Shown here in pieces: positions 1 to 11,639 of a stretch of DNA of 64,000 nucleotides. The DNA is from Hoplostethus atlanticus (lineage: Eukaryota > Chordata > Actinopteri > Trachichthyiformes > Trachichthyidae): the NCBI GenBank assembly GCA_034670405.1, contig JAXDDX010000018.1, positions 3,782,501 through 3,846,500 of the forward strand, written 5' to 3'. How positions within the stretch are numbered: position 1 is the first letter of the stretch; each line of letters starts with the position of its first letter. The notes beneath the pieces are model-generated. The model was not told the DNA's origin. It ran no database searches and worked only from the letters and a program-made list of their open reading frames with translations. The translations under genes were made by a program, and so were the position numbers.

Positions 1-235
1 CACTCAGTTTTCCTGTATTGCATTATAGTCTTTCTGCAGCTTTATGACACTTCTAATGAATGATGCTGGAAAATAATCACTTTGTTAGTAGGTTAGTAGT
101 TAGTAGGCTACATAAACTTTGGTTGTCGGTAGTTTGTCTCAGAGTTGTGATGTAAGTAAGCAAAAATAAATAAATAATGCAAATATCAGCCATGTGTCAG
201 CAACTCAATGCATAAAAGCATGTAGACATGGTCAA

Positions 236-530
236 GAGGTTCAGTTGTTGTTCAGGCCAAACATCAGAATGGGGAAGACCTGTGACCTTGATCATGGAAT
301 GATTGTTGCAGGCGGGGTGGTTTGAGTATCTCAGAAATCTCCTGGGATTTTCACACACTAGCGTTTACAGAGACTGGTGCAAAAAACATCCAGTGAGTGG
401 CAGTTCTCTGGGCAAAAACGCCTTGTTAATGAGGTCAGAGGAGAATGGCCAGACTGGTTCAAGCTGACAGGAAGGTGACGGTAACTCAAATAACCATGCG
501 TTATAACAGTGGTAAGCAGAAGAGCAAAGA
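236..530 (+). repeat. Dispersed interspersed-repeat copy
   Basis: This stretch matches, from memory, a widespread vertebrate and fish dispersed repeat. Its hallmarks run in order: a segment reading 'gtttgagtatctcagaaa', 'ctcctgggattttcacac', 'acatccagtgagtggcagtt', then 'agaggagaatggccagac' and 'gagctgacaggaagg'-type sequence. No intact reading frame runs through it. The family is probably LINE-derived, but I could not search a repeat library, so class and exact borders are uncertain. Confidence 0.6.
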
Positions 531-1189
531 GTCTACTAGGCTATGCAACAATCTATCATCAGTTTTGGAGTTGTGACAGTGGTTAGATGATATTTGTATT
601 TATGCAATTGCCTACTGACCTAGGTTAACATTACACACTTGGACAAATAAATGTTGGCTGATAGTTACTGAACAAATTGCTAATGTTGCTTAGGAAAAAC
701 ACTTGTGGGCTGCCACGCCTCAAGATCTCAATGCCTTGCAGTAACCTTTATTAAACACTATAGGTCTTATTGGAGACTGGGCACTGAGCCAGAGGGATTT
801 TGGTTCCCTCAGTAAAGCCTGTCAGGAAGCACCTCTTGCAAGGCTGCCAATCGCCTCCTCCTGCTATGAGCCAACCACAAGTGATGAGCAAACTGCTTTC
901 TTATTAAATCTAACAAACACCCAAAACTTTCCAAAGGTTTTACATACTTTAAGACAGCCCCAAATCCTCCCTCTTCAGTGAATGAAAGGTGTTAGAAACC
1001 TTATATCAGTGATAAATTAAGCTAAACTTGATTGATTTGAAGGCAAGTCAGCCAGGCTTGCTAGCTAGTGGCTAAAGTTTGGGAGAAGTGATATGAATTT
1101 AGCCTACCATTTAGCCTACACTTGCCTCTGCTACTGCAACCATATTTACCACAGTGCTAAAATGCACATGGCTATAGTGCACTGAACAG

Positions 1190-1347
1190 TGAATCTATAT
1201 TAGCACAGCATCTATCTTGCACTGTCCCTTTGTACTGTATGTGAAATCCTGTTGTCCTTGTACCATGTGTTATTCAATACTGTGAAATTTTGTAAGTTGT
1301 CAATATCTCTGTATGTCATCAAGACAAATTCCTGTAAATTTCTGTTT
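1190..1347 (+). repeat. Rex/CR1-like LINE 3' tail
   Basis: The segment ends with 'aagttgtcaatatc' followed by 'gtcatcaagacaa' and a 'ctgtaaatttc' tail. The same tail occurs on the minus strand at 30650-30740, downstream of a recognisable reverse-transcriptase fragment. This copy is therefore read as a 5'-truncated LINE of the same family in + orientation. Only the non-coding 3' end is present. Confidence 0.5.
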
Positions 1348-1574
1348 CTCACAACAACAACCAACCCAAATTGAGAGATTCATGACATAGGGCTGGATCC
1401 AGGCTAATTTCATACCGCTTGGCTACTTGCAGTGTCAGAGGGGTCTTCAGAATCATAAGTAACTGCCTCATGACTGGATGGTTGGGAACTTGTTGCAATG
1501 TTATTGACTCATTGAGAAATACAAGCCACTTGCAAGTCAAATTCCAGGGCAAATTATAGCCGTCTGTCTCTGGA

Positions 1575-1669
1575 GGCGACCGCATTGCATTGTGGTCGCC
1601 GGTGCTTGGGATACATAGAAGCAACACGGCTCTCTAGCAAATAACTAGCGAGGACAGACTACCAGAAAG
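1575..1669 (+). promoter_or_regulatory. banf1: Probable banf1 promoter-proximal 5' UTR exon
   Basis: A GC-richer patch is followed by a consensus splice donor (AAAG|GTAAGTTA, the GT at 1670-1671). There is no long reading frame. The next good + strand acceptor upstream of a start codon is at 4159-4160, directly before the banf1 coding exon, so this is the likely non-coding first exon. Human BANF1 also has a 5' UTR intron. The transcription start cannot be fixed from sequence; no TATA box was found. Confidence 0.5.
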
Positions 1670-4199
1670 GTAAGTTAAAACATCAGAGCCACCAGCAATT
1701 CATCATTATCAGTTAGATCCAGATTTTTCGCATGAAAAAGTCACCTTAATAACATGTTCAATACAAAATTGTTACAGCTAGCAGCAAACTTCCTGAGAAG
1801 TTAAGTGAGCCATAGTTTGAAGGCTGCAGACTAGCATATGAAAGCTAAGCTAATATGCTCTAGTTTCGTTGTGCTATCTTCAAACATATCGTCGTGGCGA
1901 ACCTTATTTGGACATAACTAACGGTTTAAGTAGTAGATTATGTGCCCCTGCTAGGAAATGGGGGTGACTCGCTATGAAACTGAACGATAGTCATCCTTCT
2001 ATCTTGCTTGCGCTAGCAAACGTTAGCTTGCAACGTTAACAAGCTAACGTTAGCACTGAAATGTAGCGCGCGCGGTTTAACTTTGGGTGGGTAGCCTAAT
2101 GTCAGCCTATATGATTAAAGGAAGATAGTTAAATTTAGTGTGATTAGTCATTGGCTAACTGTCAAATACAACAGTTTGTAGCTGTAGTGTTAAGTATCGT
2201 TATCTAAATAAGGCAAGTCAATAAACCGCCTGCAAATGAAACATGGTGCATTGCGAGCAATTTAGTGATTTTCCATCTCACAATAATTAATTTGGGAAAC
2301 GTTGAGCCTTTGAGACCAGCGAAATGATTGAATTAGCTGTTTCACTTACATGTTTATATTTTCATTGTGACAAGAAACCGCCAATTTGCGCGTGACGTAA
2401 TTTCCGGTATGGTTCAGCTACCTGTGGTGTCACCTGGCGCGTTGTGGTTGTTTCTACTCTTTTGTTAATGTTCTGGGATTATGTTTTGAATTTAATTTGT
2501 AAAATATTTATTTAAGTCTTCAATCTTACTTGTTATAGCAGACCTATGCAGTAATATCATTTTTTTTGGTAATTACTGTGGGAAAGGTCACTCCAAATTG
2601 CTCGAAGTTGTCCCTTCCTGGTGTCTCAGTTTGTTGAGGTACATACCTTGTAAATGCAACATACTGGGTTAGAAGCTGGCCAAGTAACAAATGTCCTTTC
2701 TCCGCGCCAGTCTTTCCTGTCACCTTGAACTCCTTTCACTGCAAAAGGCCCAAAAAATACTCAAAGATGTGTCCTGGATCTTTTAGTCAGTGATCGTATT
2801 TATATGTACAGAGTAACCCAGCTATTGGCCATGCTCCAGTTAAGGTCTTTTTCGAGTAAAACAGTTTAGGCGAACCTTTTGATACCCTGCAATTGAGTAT
2901 CCCTGTTTCCATGAATAAACCAATTAAGAGAATATTCCTATCCAGTGGTGGTGTCCGGCACACAGATGTCTGCCAGCAAAACAATATGAGAAGGTGTGGC
3001 TTGCAGCGCCCTCTCTTTGATTGAAAAGTAGTTTGCTTATAATACAGGGGAAAGAAATGATGATCCCAATAGTAATAGTAAGTACTGCTCACCACCATGT
3101 TTTTTTGTTGATTTTAATATGTATGCATAACACTGTGCATATGAGTTTACGCAGATGGTGAAAAGTAAAAGGAGTAAGATGTTTGCATGGCACATCCACA
3201 TTAATATCGGAGTAATGCCTAGTTCATGCTATCTGTGTGGCTTGACACACATGAGCTCTGTATGAACACAGACATACCTTGGCAATCATGCTTCTCGCAC
3301 TTTCATGACAAGTGCGGGGCCTGAAAACTCGATGCTGCTGCAGGAAAATTCATCTCTCCAAATCCCCCAACAAGAAAAAAAGCCCCACTGGAATCAGCCA
3401 GTGCTTCCAGTTCCTCTTTGTACTGCCAATCCTTGACGGAGGTGCATTTAGGTTATTGTGGTACTGTTTGAAATTTCAGGTGATGCATGACTGCGCACGT
3501 GGCTGCCAAGTGCGGCCAAGGCGCCTACTTACTTTGGCCACAATTACTTCATGTTGACTGCATGCAGTCCATCACATTCGTTTCTGCATGAAGCACGAAC
3601 TAGCCATAAACCAGGCATATTAACCAGGTTTCTTATAATAAAAATATGATTTGAAAAGTTGTGAAGAAAGTAGTTTAGAGTTTTACCTGCTAAAACAGCC
3701 TAATGCTCTGCAAAAATATTGTTTAATTTCTTGAACCTGGCTTTCCAACCTATTTTTTCATTGAATAATAGACACCCAAATGTTTACATAAGAGAAGCAA
3801 ATAGCATGTGGACCAGTGCATTTTAAATTACAATACAGTCAAACATTTGAGACAAGCAGATATTTCTAAAATAAAGCTAAAACTAACTTAACACATAGTT
3901 TGCGGGTTAACCATTTACAGTCTCCCATTTTGATGTGTGTAGAGCATTTGATCTCATTATTTACATTTGTTAAAGTTGTTAAAGTTCATGTTAGTTGGAT
4001 ATTGTAGCAAAATAATGAGGATGTTTGTATTTTTATTTGCCAACAAAAATGAAATGTGAGAAAATTACTTTGGATCCACAAATCATTCTGGTCAAGTCTC
4101 CTTTGAAAGTGAAGTGAAGTGTAATTAATTTTAATTTCCATTGTACTCTTTGGATTACAGCTCAGTACCTGGTGATCTGTGACCGCCTACAAAGCAGCC

Positions 4200-5041
4200 A
4201 TGTCGTCGACATCCCAGAAACACAAAGACTTTGTGTCAGAGCCCATGGGTGAGAAGTCTGTGATGGCCCTTGCAGGCATTGGAGAGGCCCTTGGCAAAAG
4301 ACTGGAGGGAAGTGGCTTTGACAAGGTGATTTGAGTTGATTGCTTTATATTGTTTTGCACTATGAACAATGTATAGCATTGTTTAGCAGTGTAGAGGTTA
4401 CATATCTTCTTGGTGATGATCTTGGTTTGATTTGGTAATGATTTATTTATTAAAATTCTACATGTTGCACTTTTTTTTATTTATTTATTTATTTATTTAT
4501 TTTTAAATTGGGAAATTAATGTGAAGGAACTAAAGAAAAATCTGATATGCAAAAGTATCCAGAGCCCATGTTTCATTAGGCTAAACTCCCACTAGCGTCC
4601 CTCACGCACCAAATGATAACGAACTACCGTTTAAAATGACATGAACTTGACAAAAATATGTTATGATGAAATGTGTATATGTTAAAATATGTTTGAATAT
4701 AGTCAAGTTATTCTGCTACTATATACCAATCACTGGAGCTTTGAAAACTCTACATATCTGCGCTTCTTATTTGGGATTTAGGCTTAACTAACATCAACGT
4801 TTTCATAATGTAGACAAATGCGTGATTAATCAAGGAAATTCATAAATACTTGCATTTATTTTTTAACTCCTCCCGTTCATCTCTACAACCACAGGCATAT
4901 GTTGTCCTCGGGCAGTTTCTGGTGCTAAAGAAAGAGGAGGAGCTTTTCCGGGACTGGCTGAAGGACACTTGTGGGGCAAATGTCAAACAGCAAGGTGACT
5001 GCTATGGCTGTCTTCGGGAATGGTGCGACTCCTTCCTATAA
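4200..5041 (+). CDS. banf1: banf1, barrier-to-autointegration factor (two coding exons, 90 aa)
   Basis: BAF is a small dimeric chromatin protein. It binds double-stranded DNA and the LEM-domain proteins of the inner nuclear membrane, cross-links chromosomes, and is needed for nuclear envelope reassembly. Coding exons are 4200-4325 (42 codons) and 4895-5041 (48 codons plus TAA). The first is preceded by an acceptor at 4159-4160; the donor GTGATT follows 4325; the second acceptor is ACAG at 4891-4894; the phase is 0. The protein begins [19 protein letters not shown] and ends with the family's C-terminal [11 protein letters not shown]. It contains the helix-hairpin-helix core ([12 protein letters not shown]) and the motif LKDTCGAN. 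Human BAF has 89 residues; this has one more, near the N-terminus. Each exon is intact, with no frameshift. The gene is identified confidently. Confidence 0.97.
4470..4505. repeat. (TTTA)n microsatellite in banf1 intron 2
   Basis: A run of T followed by about seven tandem TTTA units, inside the intron between the two banf1 coding exons. Confidence 0.85.
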
Positions 5042-7630
5042 AGCGTGTATTCTTTTTCTTTGTTTTGTACTTTTGAAAGTCTCAAAACATTTACCTCTTC
5101 CGTGATCTTGAATAAGCTGAGCTACACCATATATTAACTGACACTGCACACAGTAACAAGGTTTAACAAAGTCAACTTATTTTGAAGTATACTTAAAATA
5201 GTGAAATCCTACAAGCGGAAATCCATCTAAAACAGAATTCACACACAGCCATCTCATGATCTTTGACTTAGATTTGTAAACATTAACACTTCTTGTTCCA
5301 AAACGTGAAACTAGAGAGCGAAGTCTTTAGCGTTCTGGAGCTGATCCATTGACAATGAATTAAACACCTGAGTGTGCTTTGTAAAAGTACATGAAGTTTC
5401 TGTGTATATGGCCACCATTCTCTGTTCAGAATGGTTACAATTGCTATAAAGTAGGTGGATCGGGTGGGAAATCTCAAAACAACAATTCTCGGAGTCCACA
5501 AAATCCTTCTACTTACAATGGAGCAACTTCAGAGTGTCTCCTTAAGACATCACAGATTCAATTATTTTGTCTAATTACTAGAGACAGCTGTCCATATTCA
5601 CAATATTTAACTACAACAATATCAGGGGAATTCTGCATGTGCTTTCTGTTTTTAGATTGGATTTCCCTTTTATGATCAATTCAATGTTATAGTTTATCAC
5701 TGGGCGTATCACTTCCTTTGTGATGCTAACTAATGCTGGCTTGTTCTAAGATTCAACATTTTAGCCTCACAGAAACATTTTGATGTGTTTTAGTTCAGCA
5801 CATATTTCTTTCTGTGAAAGGTGACAATTTATTAATGCAGTCCAAAAAAATAATATCAACTTTTTGCACCCATCTTCAACTCTTGGACTGTTGTCCTATT
5901 TATTTAAAGCCATTGGAAAGTTGCTGTGAAGTGGTGTGTTTATGTCACAGTATCATGCCACAGTTTAGCATCTTGTTAGTAATCGCTAAGGCTGGAGTGA
6001 TTAAAAACAGTCCAGTGACTATAGTTAAACCTTTCCTTGTAGAGATGGATCACCTGTCTGAAATATTCAGTGGCTTGCTCAGGATGTGACTGATTTTCAT
6101 ACAACACATTTAAACAAAACTTCAGAACAGATGCTGAGACTGTTTTAACAAGATTTTTTAAAAAAGCTCTAGAGTAGGAGGCCAACATGGCCAAACTCAT
6201 GGAGTTGGTCTAGCACATTAAAATTGTTTAGGAGTGGCGCACCCTCAGATCAAACGCGAGGGGCAATGCAAAAGAGTTGCAATGGATAGAATAGGCATTC
6301 CCATTTCGATCAGTACCATTGAATCCTCATTTAGTTGGCTTATTTAAAATGGCTGCCATAGGACTTTTATAATGTTAGGGGAATGTGTTTTTAATGATTG
6401 AACATTACAGCGACACTGGTGTAGAATGCTCTGACTTATGAAATGATCATTCACATATTATCAACATTCTGTGGCAACCAGCTTAAGTCTACCAATGGCC
6501 ATGATGCATCAGTTAGTACCTTCTGTCCACTGTAATTACATGGCTAAAGCAGTTTATCTGTTGTACACACATATTATAGAGGATGTATATGCCACTGTAA
6601 TAAATCATTTCTGAGCTGAACTTAAGTAGGCCTCTCCCGGTTAAAAGCAGCATCATTTCAAAGGAATCGCAGATCGGTGTTTCCAGTGGCTTTAAATGAA
6701 AATAAATACCATTTTATGTTTATTTTTTTTTTTTGCATCAACAAGCCAAAATTAGTCATGTGTTCATACATTTCTAGATTTTAATCTGTAATAGCCTTTT
6801 CTAAATGTGTGATGCCTTAATGCATGTTAGTTTTAACAACGTTTTGGTGAGTCAAGTTTACCTTGAGTTGTCAAGTAGTGCATGTAGATGTCCAGGCTGA
6901 TACCCAGTGTATATACCCACATAATCTTCCATACAGGATTTGATGCTTACACCCACTGACAAGTCACTAGTTCAAAAAAGATGTAACCAGCCTGTAGCTG
7001 CTCCTGTTTTCTAAGAGTGTTCTGTAGATGCTCCTTGTTGAAACACTGGCTGATGTGTTTGACTGTGAAAGCATTTTGGTTTTTATATTGCTCTTAGTAA
7101 AGGTGTGAAGAGCAAGTGTCAGATTTGGACTAATTTTTTAACGTGTTCATTTGAAGGCTCTTTTTTTTTTTTTACTGAAATAAAATCAGAAATGAAGTTA
7201 AAATTTTGGTGACAGAAACTTTTATTTGATTTTGATTTTTGCAAGTAATCTGAAATGGAGTGGACAAGTGGTCTCTGGAGTGGGGGGTTCCCAAACATTT
7301 TCATGTCCAGTCCAGGACGCCCCTAATTGGACACGCATTAGGCCATGGACCCCCATTTAATGTGATTTTTGCTGTATATGATTTGGTACAGAAATAAACT
7401 GTCTATACTATAGGTGGGGAAATAACCATGAGCAAAGTGAAACCTCTGCTCTAAATTGACAATCCTATGTCATTCTCTCAGTCCTATCTTCAAATGAATG
7501 ACTTTGGGAGCCACTGCCCTAGAGTACCACAGACCTGAAATTGTTAAAATGACAATGTACACCTGTCTGTAAAAGTACATTATAACTGCTGTATTTATTC
7601 TTGCCAGAAATAAATAGAAAACTGTTGGAC
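5042..7630 (+). other. banf1: banf1 3' UTR and downstream sequence
   Basis: AT-rich non-coding sequence follows the banf1 stop codon. Possible polyadenylation signals AATAAA occur at 6599-6604, near 7394 and near 7610, so the 3' UTR could be about 1.6 to 2.6 kb; which is used cannot be told from sequence. No other exon was recognised. A T-rich run lies at 6721-6735. The segment near 7275-7340 ('ggttcccaaacattttcatg') resembles the end of a degraded hAT-type repeat. Confidence 0.45.
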
Positions 7631-8306
7631 AGACTCATAATAACCCAATAGCCGATTTTACTTAAATGGCTTAGATTAGTTATAGTTCCACAACCATTGG
7701 AATGTTTCGGGTCTGTGTGCTATTGAACTATAAAATATTGATTAAACAATGACCAAATGCTCGGATTTGTTGCTTAAGTTCCACAGTAGCACCTATACAT
7801 ACATACATACACACTCTCTCTCTCACACACTACAGCAACAGTATAGAAATTACTGAAATGTTGAAATATAACAAAGAAGAATGATTATACGCCACTCATA
7901 ATCAGCTATTGTCCTTGGTAGATACAAGTAACTGCCAAAATAGAGGAAACGTAAAGGAGGAACATGTATTGAAAATAGTTGGGATGCAACTCCCTGGAGA
8001 CGTTGAGCTCTACTCAGTTCCCTAAAGGGTAATGAAGACATATCCATTCTGAATGATCGCCTCTACCTTTTTTAAGTGAAGCATTTCTGTCCTGATGGAA
8101 GAAGGATGACTACAGGGTGATATTACCTCCACCTATAGGGCACACGTGGTCACAAAACGGTTTAAAGAGCATGGAAACATAAATTATAGGCAATTTCCGT
8201 CTCTGTTACTTAATGTCCACCCTTCAAAATGATCTGAAGAGCATGAAAGCATGCTCTCATGCTCTCAGGCATGCTAATCATGCTATGCCTGTAATAGGTG
8301 CTAGAT

Positions 8307-8764
8307 CTTAAAGGGGAATTCCGGTATTTTTAAACCTGGGCTCTATTTGTACAAATTAATCATTTATACCGCAAAATGGGTACAAAACGTTTTGAAATTG
8401 CTCCGGTAGATCGCCTGTCGGCAGTCACAAAACTGGCTGCTATGGCTACAATGTAATCCGCAGGGGCAAGTGCGCCGATCAAAGTACGTCCACTAAAAGT
8501 GCTAGTTTTTGCCACTGATGGGCTCAGATTGTTATTCGTGTGTCTGACAACATTACGGAAAGGATCCCTACAGAGATAGGACCTTTGTTTAACCAGAAAC
8601 CTTTGTTTAACCTCTTCATGCAACAACTCACCTCATCTTTCAGATTTCAGAGCGAGACTTCTCCTTGAGCGAGACTTCTGTTTCTGGTTAAAAAATACCT
8701 ATTTTGCAGTATAAATGACAAATTTGTACAAATAGAGCCCAGTTTTAAAATTCCCCTTTAAATG
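8307..8764. mobile_element. TTAA-flanked MITE with ~65 bp terminal inverted repeats
   Basis: The left end reads TTAA then AGGGGAATTCCGGTATTTTT, continuing with GGGCTCTATTTGTACAAATT. The right end, read in reverse complement from about 8763, gives TTAA then AGGGGAATTTTAAAACTGGG and the same GGGCTCTATTTGTACAAATT. The inverted similarity runs on through CATTTATACxGCAAAAT, about 65 bp in all. TTAA at both ends is the target duplication typical of piggyBac-type transposition. About 320 bp of non-coding sequence lies between the ends, so this is a non-autonomous element. Family assignment is inferred from TTAA only. Confidence 0.85.
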
Positions 8765-9256
8765 TATGGATCACTTATCGGAGCAGCACCCGAGACAGCA
8801 TGTAGCACCACCATAATCCAACTACCAAATGGAAGAGTTCTTGTGTCTTGTAGTGGACCAACACCCTTTTAAGACACTTGATGTTGGTGTTTCCTTTTTG
8901 GCAGTTACCTATAATACATTTAAACATGAGATGTACATGATTTCAACCAGGTTATGGCTGTTTGTGTGGGTCTTGATAGTGATGACTCCATGATTCTTTA
9001 TTGGTAATGGTTTTGTCAAGAATTCCCATATATTCTTGTTCCTTTCCTTCTAACATCAAGACAGACACTAGCAGTTTTGAAATTTAGCTCAAGACATTTT
9101 GTAGTTGAGTATGTACTGTACATCGGCAGCTTTTATGCAAGGTTACTATTGTACACTGATGTCTTATTTTAGGTTTGAAGTACATGTACAATGCCGCACA
9201 TACATGTACATACTGTACAGTTGTACTTTTACCACCACTACAATCCCTGATTTGTC

Positions 9257-11374
9257 TCAAAGGAGAGCGCAGAAGAACTTCTTCTCCCTGAAAGGGTTCT
9301 CTGAGGTGGGCACAGGGGTGATGAGAGGGTCGTCACAGGCATGTGCATCACAGTACGCCATCAGGTCAGCTGCTGCCTTTGAAACCTGAGGATGATCAGA
9401 TAAAAAAAAAAAGACTGAACACTATCAGATCAACTCTACTCCTACTTATTCTACTCCTAAAGCCTAAATTAAATGAAATCATGTTAGTCTAGATGTAGAT
9501 TCAATACTGTGAGACCTTTTGAAATATTTCTGTCATGGACCATCATTAAATAAGTATTCACAAGAAGGGAGAGAAGATCTAGTAATGTTTCCGGGACTGG
9601 TTTATTCTTGTGGACTTCCTCATCAGTATACCTGACCTGGACCCATTCTCATCACTTTGTAAGAATGTGACTAAAGATTTGACATTTACATCCTATGGGG
9701 ATGATCTTACAGACGCACTTTACAGGAGTAAGTCTTATCTGAATAATGAAAGAAGAACATTTGAATGTATTTTAGGAATATTGGCTCAAGTTTGGCTTAG
9801 TTAGTCCTTGTGAATGGATTCCACGACTTAGAAAGTTACGGCCAAATGAGACTTTATGGTCCCCACAGAAAAAAATAATCAAAGACAAATGATATAAATG
9901 TTTAATTAATTTTAATTAATTTTAATAATTTATCAGAGAATTGAAACAAATGACTGGAAAAAGTGTGAATATTTAATGTGTCTAAGTAATAATAATGCTG
10001 TGTTTATAATACTAATAAGATTATATGAAATATGTGAATATATGCTATATGAATTTTATATGTCACTGTTGTGGGGAAGGTGACAGCCTGAGAGACTAGA
10101 ATAGACTAGAATATAATACTGATATAATAGAACAATATAACAGTCACTTATGTAGCTATACTTTGGTGTTCTACATTGAACTTGGACTACTGCTCTTCTC
10201 AATGTTGACAGAGGATTTACTTCTTGTTCTACAAGGAGCATTTATATGTTTGTATACTGGAATGTCTCGTCTGCCCATCTGCATTTGAAAAACATTTGAA
10301 TTGGCTGCCAACTGTAACTGTCATAAGAGTATTTCAGTGTTGACAGAAGAAAGCGCCTATTACTTTCTGCTGAGACAAGGTAAAAGAAACTTAATGACAA
10401 CTGACAGCTGATGGTGGAAACTTTTACTTTCAGCTGTTTAAGGTAAAACTTTCATCCCAAAGCTGCCATAGCGTTTTGTTTTGCTTCTCAACCACCAGAA
10501 ATCATTAACAGCAGCTGAGAATGTCCCCACAAAACACAATATTAATTATGTTTGATACATTTAGCCTCTGCTTCTCTTCTGCAGTGATGGATTATGCTTT
10601 TCAAACAAGCAATATGCCTCAGCAAGTTGTGTTTGATGCCATTAGGAATATGATGGAAGCCAATAGCATTTTGGAGGATATCCAACATGACACTGTAAGT
10701 TTATCTGAGAGTCGCAGGTGCTTTTCTAGTAATGCAACCTAAAAATGTCAAATGCCAAAAGAAAAAAATGTCTTTAGGTTGTCCTTTCAGTTTGACCTCT
10801 GTTCATTCTAGCTGCACAAAGCTGCACATGTACAAAACTGGAGCAACTGCGGCATATTTGACCTGTTGCAACATTCTATCACATGAGAGCAGATTTCTCA
10901 TGAAATGTAGCATAGATTTAATTGTTGAGCAATAAAGTTGGACAACAGGCTCTTTAGGACTTTGTAACACACTGCAACTCATTGTATAATATTAAACTAT
11001 ACTATGATATAATTCTAATATTTAGAAACTTTACCAATATAAACAAACTAAAAAAAGATTTGTTGATATCCATGCAATGTTTTTATTTGTACCGTAGCCC
11101 TTGGTACAAATGTGTAGCCCTTGGATCAAGAGCCCCATCAATTGATCTGAGATTAGAAAACCTTTTCTAATCCGATATTTTGTTTTTGGTGATCCAGTGA
11201 CTCCTTTATTTACATTTGGCTCAAGGGTTATGGATTTGAATAGCATGGATCACATCTGAAAGCCTTCAGTCTTACCTTTATCCTGCAGAAACTGGCCTCT
11301 ATCTTCAATTGCTCCACCAGCTTCCTGGCTTGACCGACACTCATGGTGCTATTCACTGGGGTGTCTCCTTTCAT
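9257..11374 (-). CDS. gng3: gng3, G-protein gamma-3 subunit (two coding exons, 75 aa)
   Basis: G-gamma subunits pair with G-beta and are anchored in the plasma membrane by a C-terminal prenyl group; gamma-3 is the mainly neuronal isoform. Coding exons on the minus strand are 11374-11276 (33 codons) and 9385-9257 (42 codons plus TGA). They are joined at phase 0 through a GTAAG donor at 11271-11275 and a CTCAG acceptor at 9386-9390. The first exon encodes [20 protein letters not shown] and the coiled-coil region. The second encodes [16 protein letters not shown], the [11 protein letters not shown] loop that contacts G-beta, and the CAAX box CALL, whose final Leu predicts geranylgeranylation. 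The length of 75 residues equals human GNG3. Both exons are intact. An ATG lies upstream of the chosen start but opens a short uORF instead. The promoter and 5' UTR are unassigned. Confidence 0.95.
10585..10694 (+). CDS. Orphan predicted exon inside the gng3 intron, opposite strand
   Basis: A strong pyrimidine tract ending CTTCTCTTCTGCAG (AG at 10583-10584) precedes 110 nt. These are open in one frame and followed by a consensus donor GTAAGT at 10695-10700. After a two-base leading phase they read 36 codons from ATG ([20 protein letters not shown], then a further 16 residues ending DIQHDT), ending in phase 0. I do not recognise the protein. No partner exon with matching phase was found nearby on the + strand. 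It could be an internal exon of an unidentified gene, a non-coding transcript exon, or a chance splice-like match; the first needs transcript evidence. Confidence 0.35.
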
Positions 11375-11396
11375 CCTGGCCCCATGGATGACATAC
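11373..11396 (-). promoter_or_regulatory. gng3: Possible uORF overlapping the gng3 start codon
   Basis: Immediately upstream of the gng3 ATG, on the minus strand, an ATG opens a seven-codon frame (M-S-S-M-G-P-G) that stops at a TGA overlapping the gng3 start as ATGA. If this stretch is in the mature mRNA, it would give a start-stop overlap able to modulate initiation. A splice acceptor ending CCAG lies directly before the G-ATG, so the stretch may instead be intron. Confidence 0.35.
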
Positions 11397-11639
11397 AGTC
11401 ACAGACACAATAACAGTTAACCTTTATGGATGTTTACTGTATGGAAACCTGTTCAATATTTTCCAGCATTTTTATGAATTGTCACCATTACATTCTCTAC
11501 ACAAGTCACTGTCCCCAAGGGATGACTGAACTGCTATTTAGCTTTGTCATTCCTGCTCTTTTCCCTAGAAATACCATAGTTCACCTTGACAAAATAAGAA
11601 AATATATTTAAAAAGTGATGAAAATGTATAAATTATGTT

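Noticed and set aside
9610-9804. 64-codon + strand frame upstream of the gng3 exon
   Set aside because: No splice sites and no recognisable similarity; likely chance or a weak repeat trace.
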